From the NCBI GenBank assembly GCA_017858295.1, contig JAFMBU010000011.1, forward strand, positions 1 through 21,803: a stretch of DNA of 21,803 bases. The letters run 5' to 3'. The DNA is from Porticoccaceae bacterium (GTDB lineage Bacteria > Pseudomonadota > Gammaproteobacteria > Pseudomonadales > Porticoccaceae). The position numbers and the translations under genes were made by a program. A model generated the notes under the pieces. The model saw nothing but the letters and a program-made list of their open reading frames with translations, did not search any database and was not told where the DNA came from. Positions 13,875 through 21,803 of this stretch are shown in pieces (position 1 is the stretch's first letter; each line of letters opens with the position of its first letter).

Positions 13875-15443
13875 GTGCGCCAAAAGACTTTTTTAGTGAC
13901 TCTTGTGTTTCTACTCAGCGCCTGTGGCGGTGGATCCTCTCCGGCGCAGCCTTCGAATAACCTTTCAGTCGAAACATCAGTCGAAACACCAGCCCCAGCG
14001 ACCCCAATTGCCGCCCCGAGCATTAGCCAAATGTCATTTAGCGCGGCTAACAATTCTGGTCTGGTCGCAGATATGATGCTGAGCAAAACTGAGACCAATG
14101 CAGATTTTACCGGCCGTGTGCTCACTAACACGCCTGTCACTGAGCTAGTGGCCAGCTATGAGTTCACCGGAAGTTCCGTGACCATTGACGGTGTAACTCA
14201 AGAGAGCGGTGCCTCAGTGAATGATTTTACTGAGATTGTTGTCTATACAGTCGCTAACTCAGAGGGCACCACAGAGAGCTACAGCGTTGATCTGACCAAG
14301 TTCACTGGTCTGCCGATTATTTATCTGCAGACGGATAACGCTTCTCCCATAGACTCAAAGGATGAATATGTGAGCGGTGATGTTTCAATCGATGGTGGTC
14401 GATCTTTCACTGACTTGCCCGCCACCGAAATGAAAATTCGCGGCAGAGGTAACTCGACATGGTTTATACATCCTAAAAAGCCTTTTCAAATGAAGTTAGA
14501 GGATAAGGCCGAGTTTCTAGGGATGCCCAAAGATAAAAAATGGCTGTTCCTCGCTGAGTACTCCGATAAAACCCTACTGCGCAATAAGATTACCTTTGAG
14601 ATGGGTTATTTGAGCAACTTGGACTGGACACCTCAGGGTCGCTTCGCTGAGGTCTATATTAATGACCGCTACAACGGCACCTACAACATCACCCAGAAAG
14701 TCGAAGAGAGTGATAACCGAGTCCCATTGGGGGACAGTGGATATCTGCTAGAGCTGGATCAGCTGGAAAGACTGGATGCGGATGACGTCTATTTTGACAG
14801 TGTGATAACTGATCGGTTCTTGATCAATATTAAAGAGCCCAGTCTTGAATTTAATAGTACTGAATATACTTATATCAAAGGTCTGCTTGAAGATTTTGAG
14901 ACTGCCCTATACGGCCCTAACTATCGCAGCGCCATCGCCGGCTATGCAAAATATATTGATTTAGACAGTTTTGTCGATTGGTATCTGATTAATGAGATTA
15001 ACAAGAACCAAGACTCCAAGTCTTGGTCCAGTATGTTCGTCAATGTGATGCCCGGTGAAAAAATCAAGATGGGTCCACTGTGGGATTTTGACCTCTCCTT
15101 TGGCAATGTGGATTATTCTGATGCCCAATACAGAGATGGCTTCTGGGTTAAGTTTCACCCATGGTACGAGCGTCTTTTTCAAGATCCTGCGTTCGTAGAA
15201 AAAGTTAAAACTCGCTTTGCCTTTTTCAAGCAAAATGAGGATTTTATCCTGGATAAAATAGACGCTTATGGGGAGCAGCTGCAGTGGGCGCAGCAACAGA
15301 ATAATGATGAGTGGCAGACGATTGGTATGGCTGTCTGGCCTAATCCGGTTGTGTTTGATACTTACCAAGAAGAAGTCGATCACTTGAAGTCTTGGTATAG
15401 CGATCGCATGGAATGGTTGGAGGCGGCTTTCGCGGAGCTCTAA
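13875..15443 (+). CDS. CotH-kinase-family lipoprotein
   Basis: The protein has 522 residues. A lipoprotein signal is clear (LVTLVFLLSAC, Cys17), followed by a Gly/Ser/Pro linker and a beta-rich Ig-like segment (about 49-141, ending VDLTKFTG). The CotH domain runs from about 146: MKIRGRGNSTW (186-196), KKPFQMKL (201-208), KTLLRNKITFEMG (232-244), NGTYNITQKVEES (267-279), INEINKNQDSKSWSSMFVN (372-390) and the metal-site block MGPLWDFDLSFGN (399-411). CotH of Bacillus spores is an atypical protein kinase acting on coat proteins; Asp404 and Asp406 here would be the metal-binding acids. Start is GTG 13875, with AGAGAG about 7 bases before it. Export by lipobox implies an envelope or extracellular target, unlike the spore enzyme. 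Function is inferred by family only. Confidence 0.88.
   Translation: MRQKTFLVTLVFLLSACGGGSSPAQPSNNLSVETSVETPAPATPIAAPSISQMSFSAANNSGLVADMMLSKTETNADFTGRVLTNTPVTELVASYEFTGSSVTIDGVTQESGASVNDFTEIVVYTVANSEGTTESYSVDLTKFTGLPIIYLQTDNASPIDSKDEYVSGDVSIDGGRSFTDLPATEMKIRGRGNSTWFIHPKKPFQMKLEDKAEFLGMPKDKKWLFLAEYSDKTLLRNKITFEMGYLSNLDWTPQGRFAEVYINDRYNGTYNITQKVEESDNRVPLGDSGYLLELDQLERLDADDVYFDSVITDRFLINIKEPSLEFNSTEYTYIKGLLEDFETALYGPNYRSAIAGYAKYIDLDSFVDWYLINEINKNQDSKSWSSMFVNVMPGEKIKMGPLWDFDLSFGNVDYSDAQYRDGFWVKFHPWYERLFQDPAFVEKVKTRFAFFKQNEDFILDKIDAYGEQLQWAQQQNNDEWQTIGMAVWPNPVVFDTYQEEVDHLKSWYSDRMEWLEAAFAEL
13965..13988 (+). repeat. Perfect 12-bp tandem duplication in the CotH linker
   Basis: TCAGTCGAAACA occurs twice in a row (13965-13976, 13977-13988) in frame and encodes SVET-SVET in the linker after the lipidated cysteine. 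The copies are identical, so the duplication is probably recent. Confidence 0.9.
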
Positions 15444-15452
15444 CTGTACGGG

Positions 15453-16706
15453 TCAAATCTTTGGTCGCGCCAGTAGGTAGGCTGCATAAGCCCCAAAAAG
15501 GCCAAATATCGATAGAATCAGGTAATAGATTTTATACCCGAGGCCACCGGGGTATTGCTCTATAAGAGAGGCGCTGAGCAGTGGCAGGTACACTTCTGGA
15601 AAATAGCCAATCATTGAGATAATGCCAATAGCCAAGCCCTTAATCTTGTTGGGTACATTACAGCCCCCTAATGTGGCCCAGTAAAGTCCGCGAACAGCAT
15701 AGGTCAACAAACCTATAAGCAGCACCACAGCCAACATAAATAGCGCTGCTGCACTGGCCGGTAAAAAGGCCATCATCGCCAGAGAAAGCGACGCCAAGGC
15801 CAAAAGTATGGAGAGTACTTTCTCAGGGCTTGACCAGTCCCCAATAAATCCCGCCGCTATACCGCCTATAGGTCTCATCCATAATTTCGCCACGGTGATA
15901 GTTCCCACCATCACTGCAGTGAGTCCAAAATTCTGCTGCAGATACGCGGAGAAAGAATAGGTGGCATAAAACAATTGATAGCCGCAGGCAATACAGATTG
16001 CGCAGAGCCAAATCTCACGATGTGTCAGCACGACCATAATGTCGTTTTTGAACGAGCTCTTCTCGCTATGATCACTTTTTGCCAGTTCAGTGTCGGCCTC
16101 GGCGTCATCGAGTAGCCAGTAGATGAGGGGAGCCATAACCAGTAGCACCCCTACATAAAGATAAATAACCTGTTTCAGAGCTAGGACTGCAGAGCCGGCT
16201 TCTTGACTCAATGCATAGGCAAAGAGAGCAATAGCAATAGTCGCCAATAGAGCTTCAACCAGACCTCGTCCGCCATCGAGAATGCCAAAAAATCGCCCCT
16301 GCTGATCTCTCTTGGCCAACATGGCCACCAGCTTGATATGTGCCGACCAGAAGGTTAACCCCGTGGCCAATCCCCATGCGCCATAAATTATTAGCAGGGA
16401 GCCGTAGGACGGCATGCTGGAAAACCACAGGCCGAGTAATCCGGTTGCTAGAAGAGAGTAGGCGAGTAATTTGCGTGATGAAAAACGATCGGCTAACCAG
16501 CCACTGGGGACATAGGTGATCATAAAAATAACACCCAGGATAGAGCTACAGTAGCGCAACTGAGTCTGGCTAATATTAAAGGCTTCGAGAATCGACAGCT
16601 CGAAATTTTGTCGCAGGTAGAGCAGTGGGTAAATTGCTCCTGCCGCAACAATGATGAGTACCAGCTGACTGTAGCTGCGCAGGGCAGCTGGTTGAGGCAA
16701 TAGCAA
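15453..16706 (-). CDS. MFS transporter
   Basis: The protein has 417 residues and 12 predicted helices in two halves joined by a charged loop (about 205-225, DDAEADTELAKSDHSEKSS). The MFS motif A after helix 2 reads PSGWLADRFSSRK (67-79), and its echo in the second half is RPIGGIAAGFIGDWSS. A Gly-Arg pair in FFGILDGGRGLVEALLA (139-155) resembles organophosphate and sugar-phosphate type porters, but I would not assign the substrate. The start is TTG 16706 with AAGGA 6 bases upstream; no ATG fits. It is divergent from the CoA-transferase gene across 183 bases, so it probably brings in the acid that enzyme activates. It converges on the CotH gene with only nine bases between stops. Confidence 0.9.
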   Translation of the reverse strand: MLLPQPAALRSYSQLVLIIVAAGAIYPLLYLRQNFELSILEAFNISQTQLRYCSSILGVIFMITYVPSGWLADRFSSRKLLAYSLLATGLLGLWFSSMPSYGSLLIIYGAWGLATGLTFWSAHIKLVAMLAKRDQQGRFFGILDGGRGLVEALLATIAIALFAYALSQEAGSAVLALKQVIYLYVGVLLVMAPLIYWLLDDAEADTELAKSDHSEKSSFKNDIMVVLTHREIWLCAICIACGYQLFYATYSFSAYLQQNFGLTAVMVGTITVAKLWMRPIGGIAAGFIGDWSSPEKVLSILLALASLSLAMMAFLPASAAALFMLAVVLLIGLLTYAVRGLYWATLGGCNVPNKIKGLAIGIISMIGYFPEVYLPLLSASLIEQYPGGLGYKIYYLILSIFGLFGAYAAYLLARPKI

Positions 16707-16889
16707 ATGTAATCCTTAATTAGACTTTGTGGGCAGTGTAGCTGGGATATTGGCTACCTCCTAATGAGCCAGTTAATGGCGCTAAACCGCCAACTGCTGG
16801 GTGCTGACCACGAGGTGACCTAAGCCTTCGGCTATGTAATACTTTGCTTCACTGAAGCCAAACAATAATAAAAATAAAAGAGCACCTCA

Positions 16890-18122
16890 ATGCGCGCATC
16901 TGCACTCCCCACCGCACTCCCCACCGCACGTCAGCCCCTCGCTGGTCTAGAAGTTATTGAACTGTCTAATATGATTACCTGCTCACTGGCCGCCATGACC
17001 ATGGCCGCTCAAGGGGCAACTGTCATTAAGGTGGAACCGCCAGTGCGCGGCGACCAAATGCGTCCTCTGGGAACTCAGAAAAATGGTGTCTCCGGTTTCT
17101 TCCATAACTGCAATCGTGGCAAGCGGTCTCTGGCTATAGATCTAAAATCCGAGGCTGGCGTTGAGGCGGTTAAAAAACTTGCGGCACGGGCTGATGTGTT
17201 GCTGCACAACTATCGCCCAGGGGTGATGGATCGTATTGGCTTGGGCTCAGATGTCCTGCGGGAAATTAACCCTAAGTTAGTTTATGTGGCGGTGAGCGGT
17301 TTCGGTAAGCGGGGCCCTATGGCTGACAAGCCAGCCTTTGATCATGTTATTCAGGGTATGTCCGGGTTAACCAATTTACAGTCCCCCGAGGACAATGGCT
17401 TTGATCATATTCGCACCTTTATCTGCGACAAGGTCACCAGCTATACGGTCTGTCAGGCAGCAACCGCCGCTCTGGTTGCTCGAGCAACCACTGGCGAGGG
17501 GCAGCATATTGATATCTCCATGCTCCACGCCTGTCTCGCCTTTATGTGGCCAGATGGCATGATGCACAGAACCTTAAAAGATGAGGATAGATTTGAAATG
17601 TCCCCCGGGGCAGATTATTTCCAAACGCTCAATTTTAGCGATGGCGCAGTGGCTGTTGCAGCACTCACTGATAGTCACTGGCAGGCTCTATTGCCATTGA
17701 TTGGCTACCCCGAACTTCTGGGCACACCATTGTTTAGCAGCATCGCGTCGCGCATGTCGAATATGAAAGAAGTGGGCAAAGTACTTAAAAATCCTCGTTT
17801 GGATATAGGTGTAGTAAAAGCGGTTGCCGCACTAAAAGCCGCAGATGTTCCCTGTGCACCCTGTTTGCATCAAGACGAAATTGAAGCCAACGAACAGATT
17901 CAGGCGATCGACGCACTGGAAACCTATGTTACCCAAGCAATGGGCAAGCTGACTGTTCCCAGGCCTCCTGTCCAGTTTGATGGTGCCACTACTTCACAGG
18001 CCAAACCTAGCCCTCTGTTGGGAGAGCACAGTCGCCAGATCTTGGGCGAGTTGGGTTGGGATAATACGTCTATTGATCAGCTTGTGAGCACGGGAGATGT
18101 AGTGATAACGCCGCTGCCTTAG
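16890..18122 (+). CDS. Class III CoA-transferase (CaiB/BaiF family)
   Basis: The protein has 410 residues. The family transfers CoA between carboxylic acids through an aspartyl anhydride or thioester. Visible marks: PLAGLEVIELSNMITCSLAAMTMAAQGA (16-43), ATVIKVEPPVRGD (43-55), NRGKRSLAIDLKS (75-87), NYRPGVMDRIGLG (107-119), SGFGKRGPMADKPAFDHVIQGMSG (136-159), and Asp180 in CDKVTSY at the catalytic aspartate position. Length is right for a one-domain member, so it is not the two-domain DddD. The first 15 residues hold a duplicated ALPT and lie outside the family fold; a later start is possible but no other start codon precedes the domain well. It lies 215 bases before the acyl-CoA dehydrogenase on the same strand, which suggests consecutive steps. 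The substrate is unknown. Confidence 0.92.
   Translation: MRASALPTALPTARQPLAGLEVIELSNMITCSLAAMTMAAQGATVIKVEPPVRGDQMRPLGTQKNGVSGFFHNCNRGKRSLAIDLKSEAGVEAVKKLAARADVLLHNYRPGVMDRIGLGSDVLREINPKLVYVAVSGFGKRGPMADKPAFDHVIQGMSGLTNLQSPEDNGFDHIRTFICDKVTSYTVCQAATAALVARATTGEGQHIDISMLHACLAFMWPDGMMHRTLKDEDRFEMSPGADYFQTLNFSDGAVAVAALTDSHWQALLPLIGYPELLGTPLFSSIASRMSNMKEVGKVLKNPRLDIGVVKAVAALKAADVPCAPCLHQDEIEANEQIQAIDALETYVTQAMGKLTVPRPPVQFDGATTSQAKPSPLLGEHSRQILGELGWDNTSIDQLVSTGDVVITPLP
16903..16926 (+). repeat. Perfect 12-bp tandem duplication at the CoA-transferase N-terminus
   Basis: GCACTCCCCACC occurs at 16903-16914 and 16915-16926, followed by a partial GCAC. It encodes ALPT-ALPT ahead of the conserved domain, in frame. 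Confidence 0.9.
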
Positions 18123-18337
18123 AAGAGCCGTGGGGCGATAAGCAATACACCCTAATGTCAGCCAGATTATGCTTGTCATAAAGCCAAGATAATGGCCGTT
18201 ATCAAAATCCTATAGTATTAAACTCAGGCCAAACCAAGTAGCCTTTCTTTATACCTAGGGACTCGTTTGCACCAGACGAAGACCAGAAAAGATTTCAAGT
18301 GAGTGGACGCCGCTCGGTTTAAAAAAGAGGAATAACC

Positions 18338-20137
18338 ATGTCAATGATTGTCAATCGTCGAGACCTCGACTTCGTACTCTATGAAACCCTCGGCTTAGAC
18401 GAGATTCTTAATTCAGAGCATTATGCCGACTATGATCGCGAGTCCCTCGACGCCATGATGGATCTCTGCCAGACCATTGCTGAAGACCAGTTTTTGAGCT
18501 GTGCCTCCAAGCTGGATGCCAATGAGCCCCAGTTTGTCGACGGCAAGGTGGAGACTATTCCTGAGCTTAAGCAGGCTATTGCTGCCTATCAGGAAGCGGG
18601 TCTATGCGCCTCAGCCTACGACGCTGATATAGGTGGCCTTCAGTTACCTTGGATGGCAGACCAGGCGCTTAACGGTATGTTCACCTGCGCTAACAATCCC
18701 GCCCATATTTACCTTTTTCTGACTCAGGGCGTAGCCAATATGCTCAACGTCTGTGGGTCCGACGAGCTCAAGGCCAAGTACCTACCTAATCTAGTGGATG
18801 GGAAATGGTTCGGCACCATGTGTTTATCTGAACCTCAGGCGGGTTCTTCCCTTGCGGATATCCGCACTAAGGCTGAGCCAAAAGCCGATGGCTCCTATGC
18901 TCTTAGCGGTACAAAAATGTGGATATCCGGCGGAGAGCAAGATCTTACTGAGAATATCGTGCATATGGTGTTGGCTAAAATTCCCGGTTCGCCTCCAGGT
19001 GTCAAAGGTATCTCGCTATTCTTGGTGCCTAAAAACCGCGTTAATAACGATGGCACTATTGGCCAGTCCAACAATGTTGCCCTGGCTGGTTTAAATCATA
19101 AGATGGGCTGCCGTGGGGCAACCAACTGCCTGCTTAACTTTGGTGAGTCTGGCGAATCGATCGGCTATTTAGTTGGAGAGCCCAATCAGGGCTTGGCCAA
19201 TATGTTCCATATGATGAATGAAGCGCGTATCTCTGTGGGAATGTCTGCGGTGATGAGTGCCCTTGGCGGTTATTTGTACTCTCTGGACTATGCGCGAAAT
19301 CGCCCTCAGGGTCGCCCTCTGGTCAATCGCAACCCAGAAGAACCTCAGGTTATGATCAGTGAACACGCCGACATTAAACGTATGCTGATGACTCAAAAAG
19401 CCTTTGTCGAGGGTGCTCAGACGCTGATGTATTACTGTGCAGAATTGATCGACACTAAAAAACTGTCCACTGACCAAGCTGCGAATCAGCGCCGTGATTT
19501 ACTGCTCGATTTGTTGACCCCGATTTGCAAATCTTGGCCCTCAGAGTTTTGTCTTGAAGCGAACAAGTTAGCGATACAGGTATTGGGTGGCTATGGTTAT
19601 ACCCGGGAGTATCCCGTGGAACGTCTCTATCGAGACAATCGACTCAACCATATTCATGAAGGCACTTGGGGTATTCAGGGTATAGATATTTTGGGACGCA
19701 AAGTGCGCATGCAAAATGGCGCCGCAGTGGAGATTCTTCGTGAAGAGATGCAGGCAACTATTGATTCCGCTGCAGGGCATCCACAACTAGCCGCCTTTTG
19801 TGATCAACTGAATGACTACTTAACCCTTATAGAGCAGACTATTTCTGCTGTGGCAGAGGCTGAAGATCCCTCCTTGGCGCTGGCCAATGCAACTATCTTC
19901 TTGGACGCTATGGGCCATCTAGTGATTGCATGGATGTGGTTGAAACAGGCAGTTGCAGCGCTAGAAGGCAAGCAAAAGGGTAATGCAGCAGATGATGCGT
20001 TCTATGATGGCAAGGTTGCAGCCATGCAGTTTTTCTTTCGCTACGAACTGCCAAAGATCAGGCCAAACCTCAGCTTGGTCGGGGAACTGGATAGCACTTG
20101 CTATGACCTGACCGCAGAGCAGTTTATAGGCGTCTAA
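18338..20137 (+). CDS. Acyl-CoA dehydrogenase, about 600-residue type (DmdC/FadE5-like size class)
   Basis: The protein has 599 residues. It is a flavoprotein making a 2-enoyl-CoA from an acyl-CoA. Marks: TMCLSEPQAGSSLADIRT (160-177) and GTKMWISGG (191-199) for FAD and substrate contact, LNHKMGCRGATN (252-263), MMNEARISVGMSAV (292-305), and QVLGGYGYTREYPVERLYRD (414-433) leading to HEGTWGIQG, with Glu441 as likely catalytic base. A C-terminal helical extension (about 465-590) is typical of the long family that includes DmdC (methylmercaptopropionyl-CoA dehydrogenase) and mycobacterial FadE5. I see no other dmd gene, so I do not assign DmdC. AGAGGA lies 7 bases before the ATG. With the CoA-transferase and the MFS gene it forms a plausible carboxylate-degradation set. 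Confidence 0.92.
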   Translation: MSMIVNRRDLDFVLYETLGLDEILNSEHYADYDRESLDAMMDLCQTIAEDQFLSCASKLDANEPQFVDGKVETIPELKQAIAAYQEAGLCASAYDADIGGLQLPWMADQALNGMFTCANNPAHIYLFLTQGVANMLNVCGSDELKAKYLPNLVDGKWFGTMCLSEPQAGSSLADIRTKAEPKADGSYALSGTKMWISGGEQDLTENIVHMVLAKIPGSPPGVKGISLFLVPKNRVNNDGTIGQSNNVALAGLNHKMGCRGATNCLLNFGESGESIGYLVGEPNQGLANMFHMMNEARISVGMSAVMSALGGYLYSLDYARNRPQGRPLVNRNPEEPQVMISEHADIKRMLMTQKAFVEGAQTLMYYCAELIDTKKLSTDQAANQRRDLLLDLLTPICKSWPSEFCLEANKLAIQVLGGYGYTREYPVERLYRDNRLNHIHEGTWGIQGIDILGRKVRMQNGAAVEILREEMQATIDSAAGHPQLAAFCDQLNDYLTLIEQTISAVAEAEDPSLALANATIFLDAMGHLVIAWMWLKQAVAALEGKQKGNAADDAFYDGKVAAMQFFFRYELPKIRPNLSLVGELDSTCYDLTAEQFIGV

Positions 20138-20217
20138 GGGTCTCGCGAAAAAACTATGGGCCTGTCCAATTTTTGCGGCGGGCCAATAGGGGAGCCAGTG
20201 GTTGTTTTTAGACAAGA

Positions 20218-20265
20218 CGAACCAGCAGTGAACTCTAGCTAGGCGTTCTCTGCTGGTTCGGTTTT
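20218..20265 (+). terminator. Rho-independent terminator after the acyl-CoA dehydrogenase gene
   Basis: CGAACCAGCAG (20218-20228) pairs perfectly with CTGCTGGTTCG (20250-20260). Past a T-T mismatch, GAAC pairs with GTTC, giving 15 pairs and an 11-base loop. GTTTTGTTTG follows, an interrupted T tract. Confidence 0.85.
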
Positions 20266-20401
20266 GTTTGTCGGCTGGAACAGCTAAGGGCGGTTTATTC
20301 TGGTAAAGTGGCCGGCGATCGATGCCCCAGAGAAAAAACCGTGCCTGATAGGTTCGTCATACCTAATCAGGTCCTGTGACTCGCTGCTCCCAAAACTGAA
20401 T

Positions 20402-21802
20402 ATGAGAATCCCCTTGTCAGAATATGATTTTGCCCGTTTAGCACTGAACCCCGCCTTAGTTGAGAATCTTGCAAGTCTCGGTTACCAAGAGATGACACCG
20501 ATTCAGGCCCAAGCTTTACCCCATGTGTTAGAGCATAAAGACATTATTGCCCGAGCCAAAACCGGCTCGGGTAAAACCGCCACCTTTGCGTTGGGTCTAC
20601 TGAATAAACTCGACGTAAAACGTTTTCGGGTGCAGACCTTAGTCTTGTGCCCAACCCGTGAGTTAGCCGATCAGGTGGCGGCAGAGATACGCAAACTGGC
20701 CCGTGGCATTCATAATATTAAGGTTCTAACGCTCTGTGGCGGTGTCGCCTTTGGTCCTCAAGTGGGTTCACTGGAGCATGGCGCGCACATTATTGTCGGC
20801 ACTCCAGGGCGAGTTGAGGAGCACCTGCGCAAAGCCAATCTCAACTTAGATAATCTAACAACACTGGTCTTAGATGAAGCAGATCGCATGTTGGATATGG
20901 GCTTTCAGCAAGCCTTGGATGATATTGTTGGCTACATGCCTGAGCAGCGCCAAACTATGTTGTTCAGCGCCACCTATCCCGAAAAAATCGAAAATATTGC
21001 ACAGCGAATTATGCGATCTCCAGTGACCGTCGAAGTGCAGGAGACCCATAGCAATCAAAGTATCGTCGAAACGCTTTATCAAGTGGACAATGATCAATCT
21101 CGTGTGGAGGCGGTTAGGCTCTTGCTCCAGGAACATCAACCAGAGACCACACTGATTTTTTGTAATACCAAGGTTGAAACCGATCGCGTGGCCAATGAAC
21201 TGCGCACAGTGGGTTACGAAGCATCGGCCTTGCATGGCGATTTAGAGCAAAAAGACAGGGATCAGACCTTAGCCTGTTTTGCCAACCGCAGTATTTCGGT
21301 GCTGGTGGCTACTGATGTGGCAGCTCGGGGCTTGGATATTGAGTCCCTTGATATGGTGATTAATTATCAAGTTGCACAGGAGCTTGAAGTCCATACTCAC
21401 AGAGTTGGCCGCACTGGTCGTGCCGGCGCTCAGGGCATGGCCTGCAGCTTATATACACAGCGAGACAAGCACCGAATTAGCCAGTTAGAAGATTATTTAA
21501 AGCAGAAGTTTGTACGCGCTGAGTTGCCGCATATAAGATTATTACGTGAGCCAGTTTTCGCGCCGCCTATGGTGACCATTCACATTGGGGGTGGCAAAAA
21601 ACAGAAGCTTAGGGCAGGAGACATTGTTGGTGCCCTGACTGGTGCTGATGGAATTCCGGGTTCAGAGATTGGCAAAATTCAAGTGGGCGATCACTGGGCC
21701 TATGTTGCTGTGGCTTGTGAGTATGGGAAACTGGCGTTTAATAAGCTCAGTCAAGGCAAGCTTAAGGGGCGGAGTTTTAGGGTTAGGCGTTTGCGGGGGT
21801 AG
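20402..21802 (+). CDS. dbpA: ATP-dependent RNA helicase DbpA
   Basis: The 466-residue protein is a DEAD-box helicase of 50S ribosomal subunit assembly. Q motif GYQEMTPIQ (27-35), Walker A AKTGSGKT (52-59), PTRELA (84-89), GTPGR (133-137), DEAD (158-161), SAT (189-191), ATDVAARGLDI and HRVGRTGRAG are all present. The C-terminal domain (about 391-466: IHIGGGKKQKLRAGDIVGAL, GSEIGKIQV, GKLKGRSFRVRRL) is the DbpA RNA-binding domain that recognises hairpin 92 of 23S rRNA. This separates it from SrmB, RhlB and RhlE. The gene is complete, ending in TAG one base before the window end. The ribosome site before ATG 20402 is weak. The upstream terminator indicates its own transcript. Confidence 0.96.
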   Translation: MRIPLSEYDFARLALNPALVENLASLGYQEMTPIQAQALPHVLEHKDIIARAKTGSGKTATFALGLLNKLDVKRFRVQTLVLCPTRELADQVAAEIRKLARGIHNIKVLTLCGGVAFGPQVGSLEHGAHIIVGTPGRVEEHLRKANLNLDNLTTLVLDEADRMLDMGFQQALDDIVGYMPEQRQTMLFSATYPEKIENIAQRIMRSPVTVEVQETHSNQSIVETLYQVDNDQSRVEAVRLLLQEHQPETTLIFCNTKVETDRVANELRTVGYEASALHGDLEQKDRDQTLACFANRSISVLVATDVAARGLDIESLDMVINYQVAQELEVHTHRVGRTGRAGAQGMACSLYTQRDKHRISQLEDYLKQKFVRAELPHIRLLREPVFAPPMVTIHIGGGKKQKLRAGDIVGALTGADGIPGSEIGKIQVGDHWAYVAVACEYGKLAFNKLSQGKLKGRSFRVRRLRG

Positions 21803-21803
21803 G

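Noticed and set aside
16890..18122. DddD (DMSP CoA-transferase/lyase), given the BCCT transporter and DmdC-like enzyme
   Set aside because: DddD is a two-domain protein of about 800 residues; this is a single 410-residue domain, and no other DMSP gene is present.

Overview
The window looks like a chromosomal segment of a marine-type gammaproteobacterium. GC content is near 50%, genes are densely packed, and it carries a DbpA-type DEAD-box helicase, a DUF1244 protein, a BCCT transporter, a GAF-PAS-PAS-GGDEF-EAL regulator and a lipobox-bearing CotH-family protein. A Cellvibrionales-like origin (SAR92/OM60 type) is my inference. I see no rRNA or tRNA gene, insertion sequence, integrase, phage gene or CRISPR array.

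Left end (1-4000): this appears to be the edge of a nonribosomal peptide or hybrid polyketide gene cluster that continues to the left. On the + strand are the C-terminal part of a carrier protein (Asp-Ser-Met phosphopantetheine site) and an EctC-type ectoine synthase homologue with no ectA or ectB in view. On the - strand, converging on them, are a 4'-phosphopantetheinyl transferase, an MbtH-like protein and an S9 (prolyl-oligopeptidase-type) serine peptidase. Carrier protein, PPTase and MbtH are three helper parts of an NRPS assembly line. The EctC homologue and the S9 hydrolase are candidate tailoring, release or maturation enzymes.

Middle (4000-11800): a FadR/FCD-type GntR regulator whose FCD metal ligands look mostly lost, a CysK-type cysteine synthase, a convergent DUF1244 protein, an unrecognised lipoprotein followed by a strong terminator, the 888-residue c-di-GMP protein, a periplasmic single-domain rhodanese and a small four-helix membrane protein.

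Right (11900-21803): a BCCT transporter, a CotH-family lipoprotein, then a likely catabolic module: an MFS transporter divergent from a class III CoA-transferase, followed by a roughly 600-residue acyl-CoA dehydrogenase. The simplest reading is import, CoA activation and desaturation of a carboxylate. A terminator separates this from dbpA.

A theme at a different scale is the number of short tandem repeats with 12-15 bp periods. They occur between genes (632-683, 5145-5170, 11801-11832, 13700-13755) and inside genes (3288-3335, 7007-7048, 13965-13988, 16903-16926). Inside genes the period is always 12 or 15 bp, so the frame is kept.
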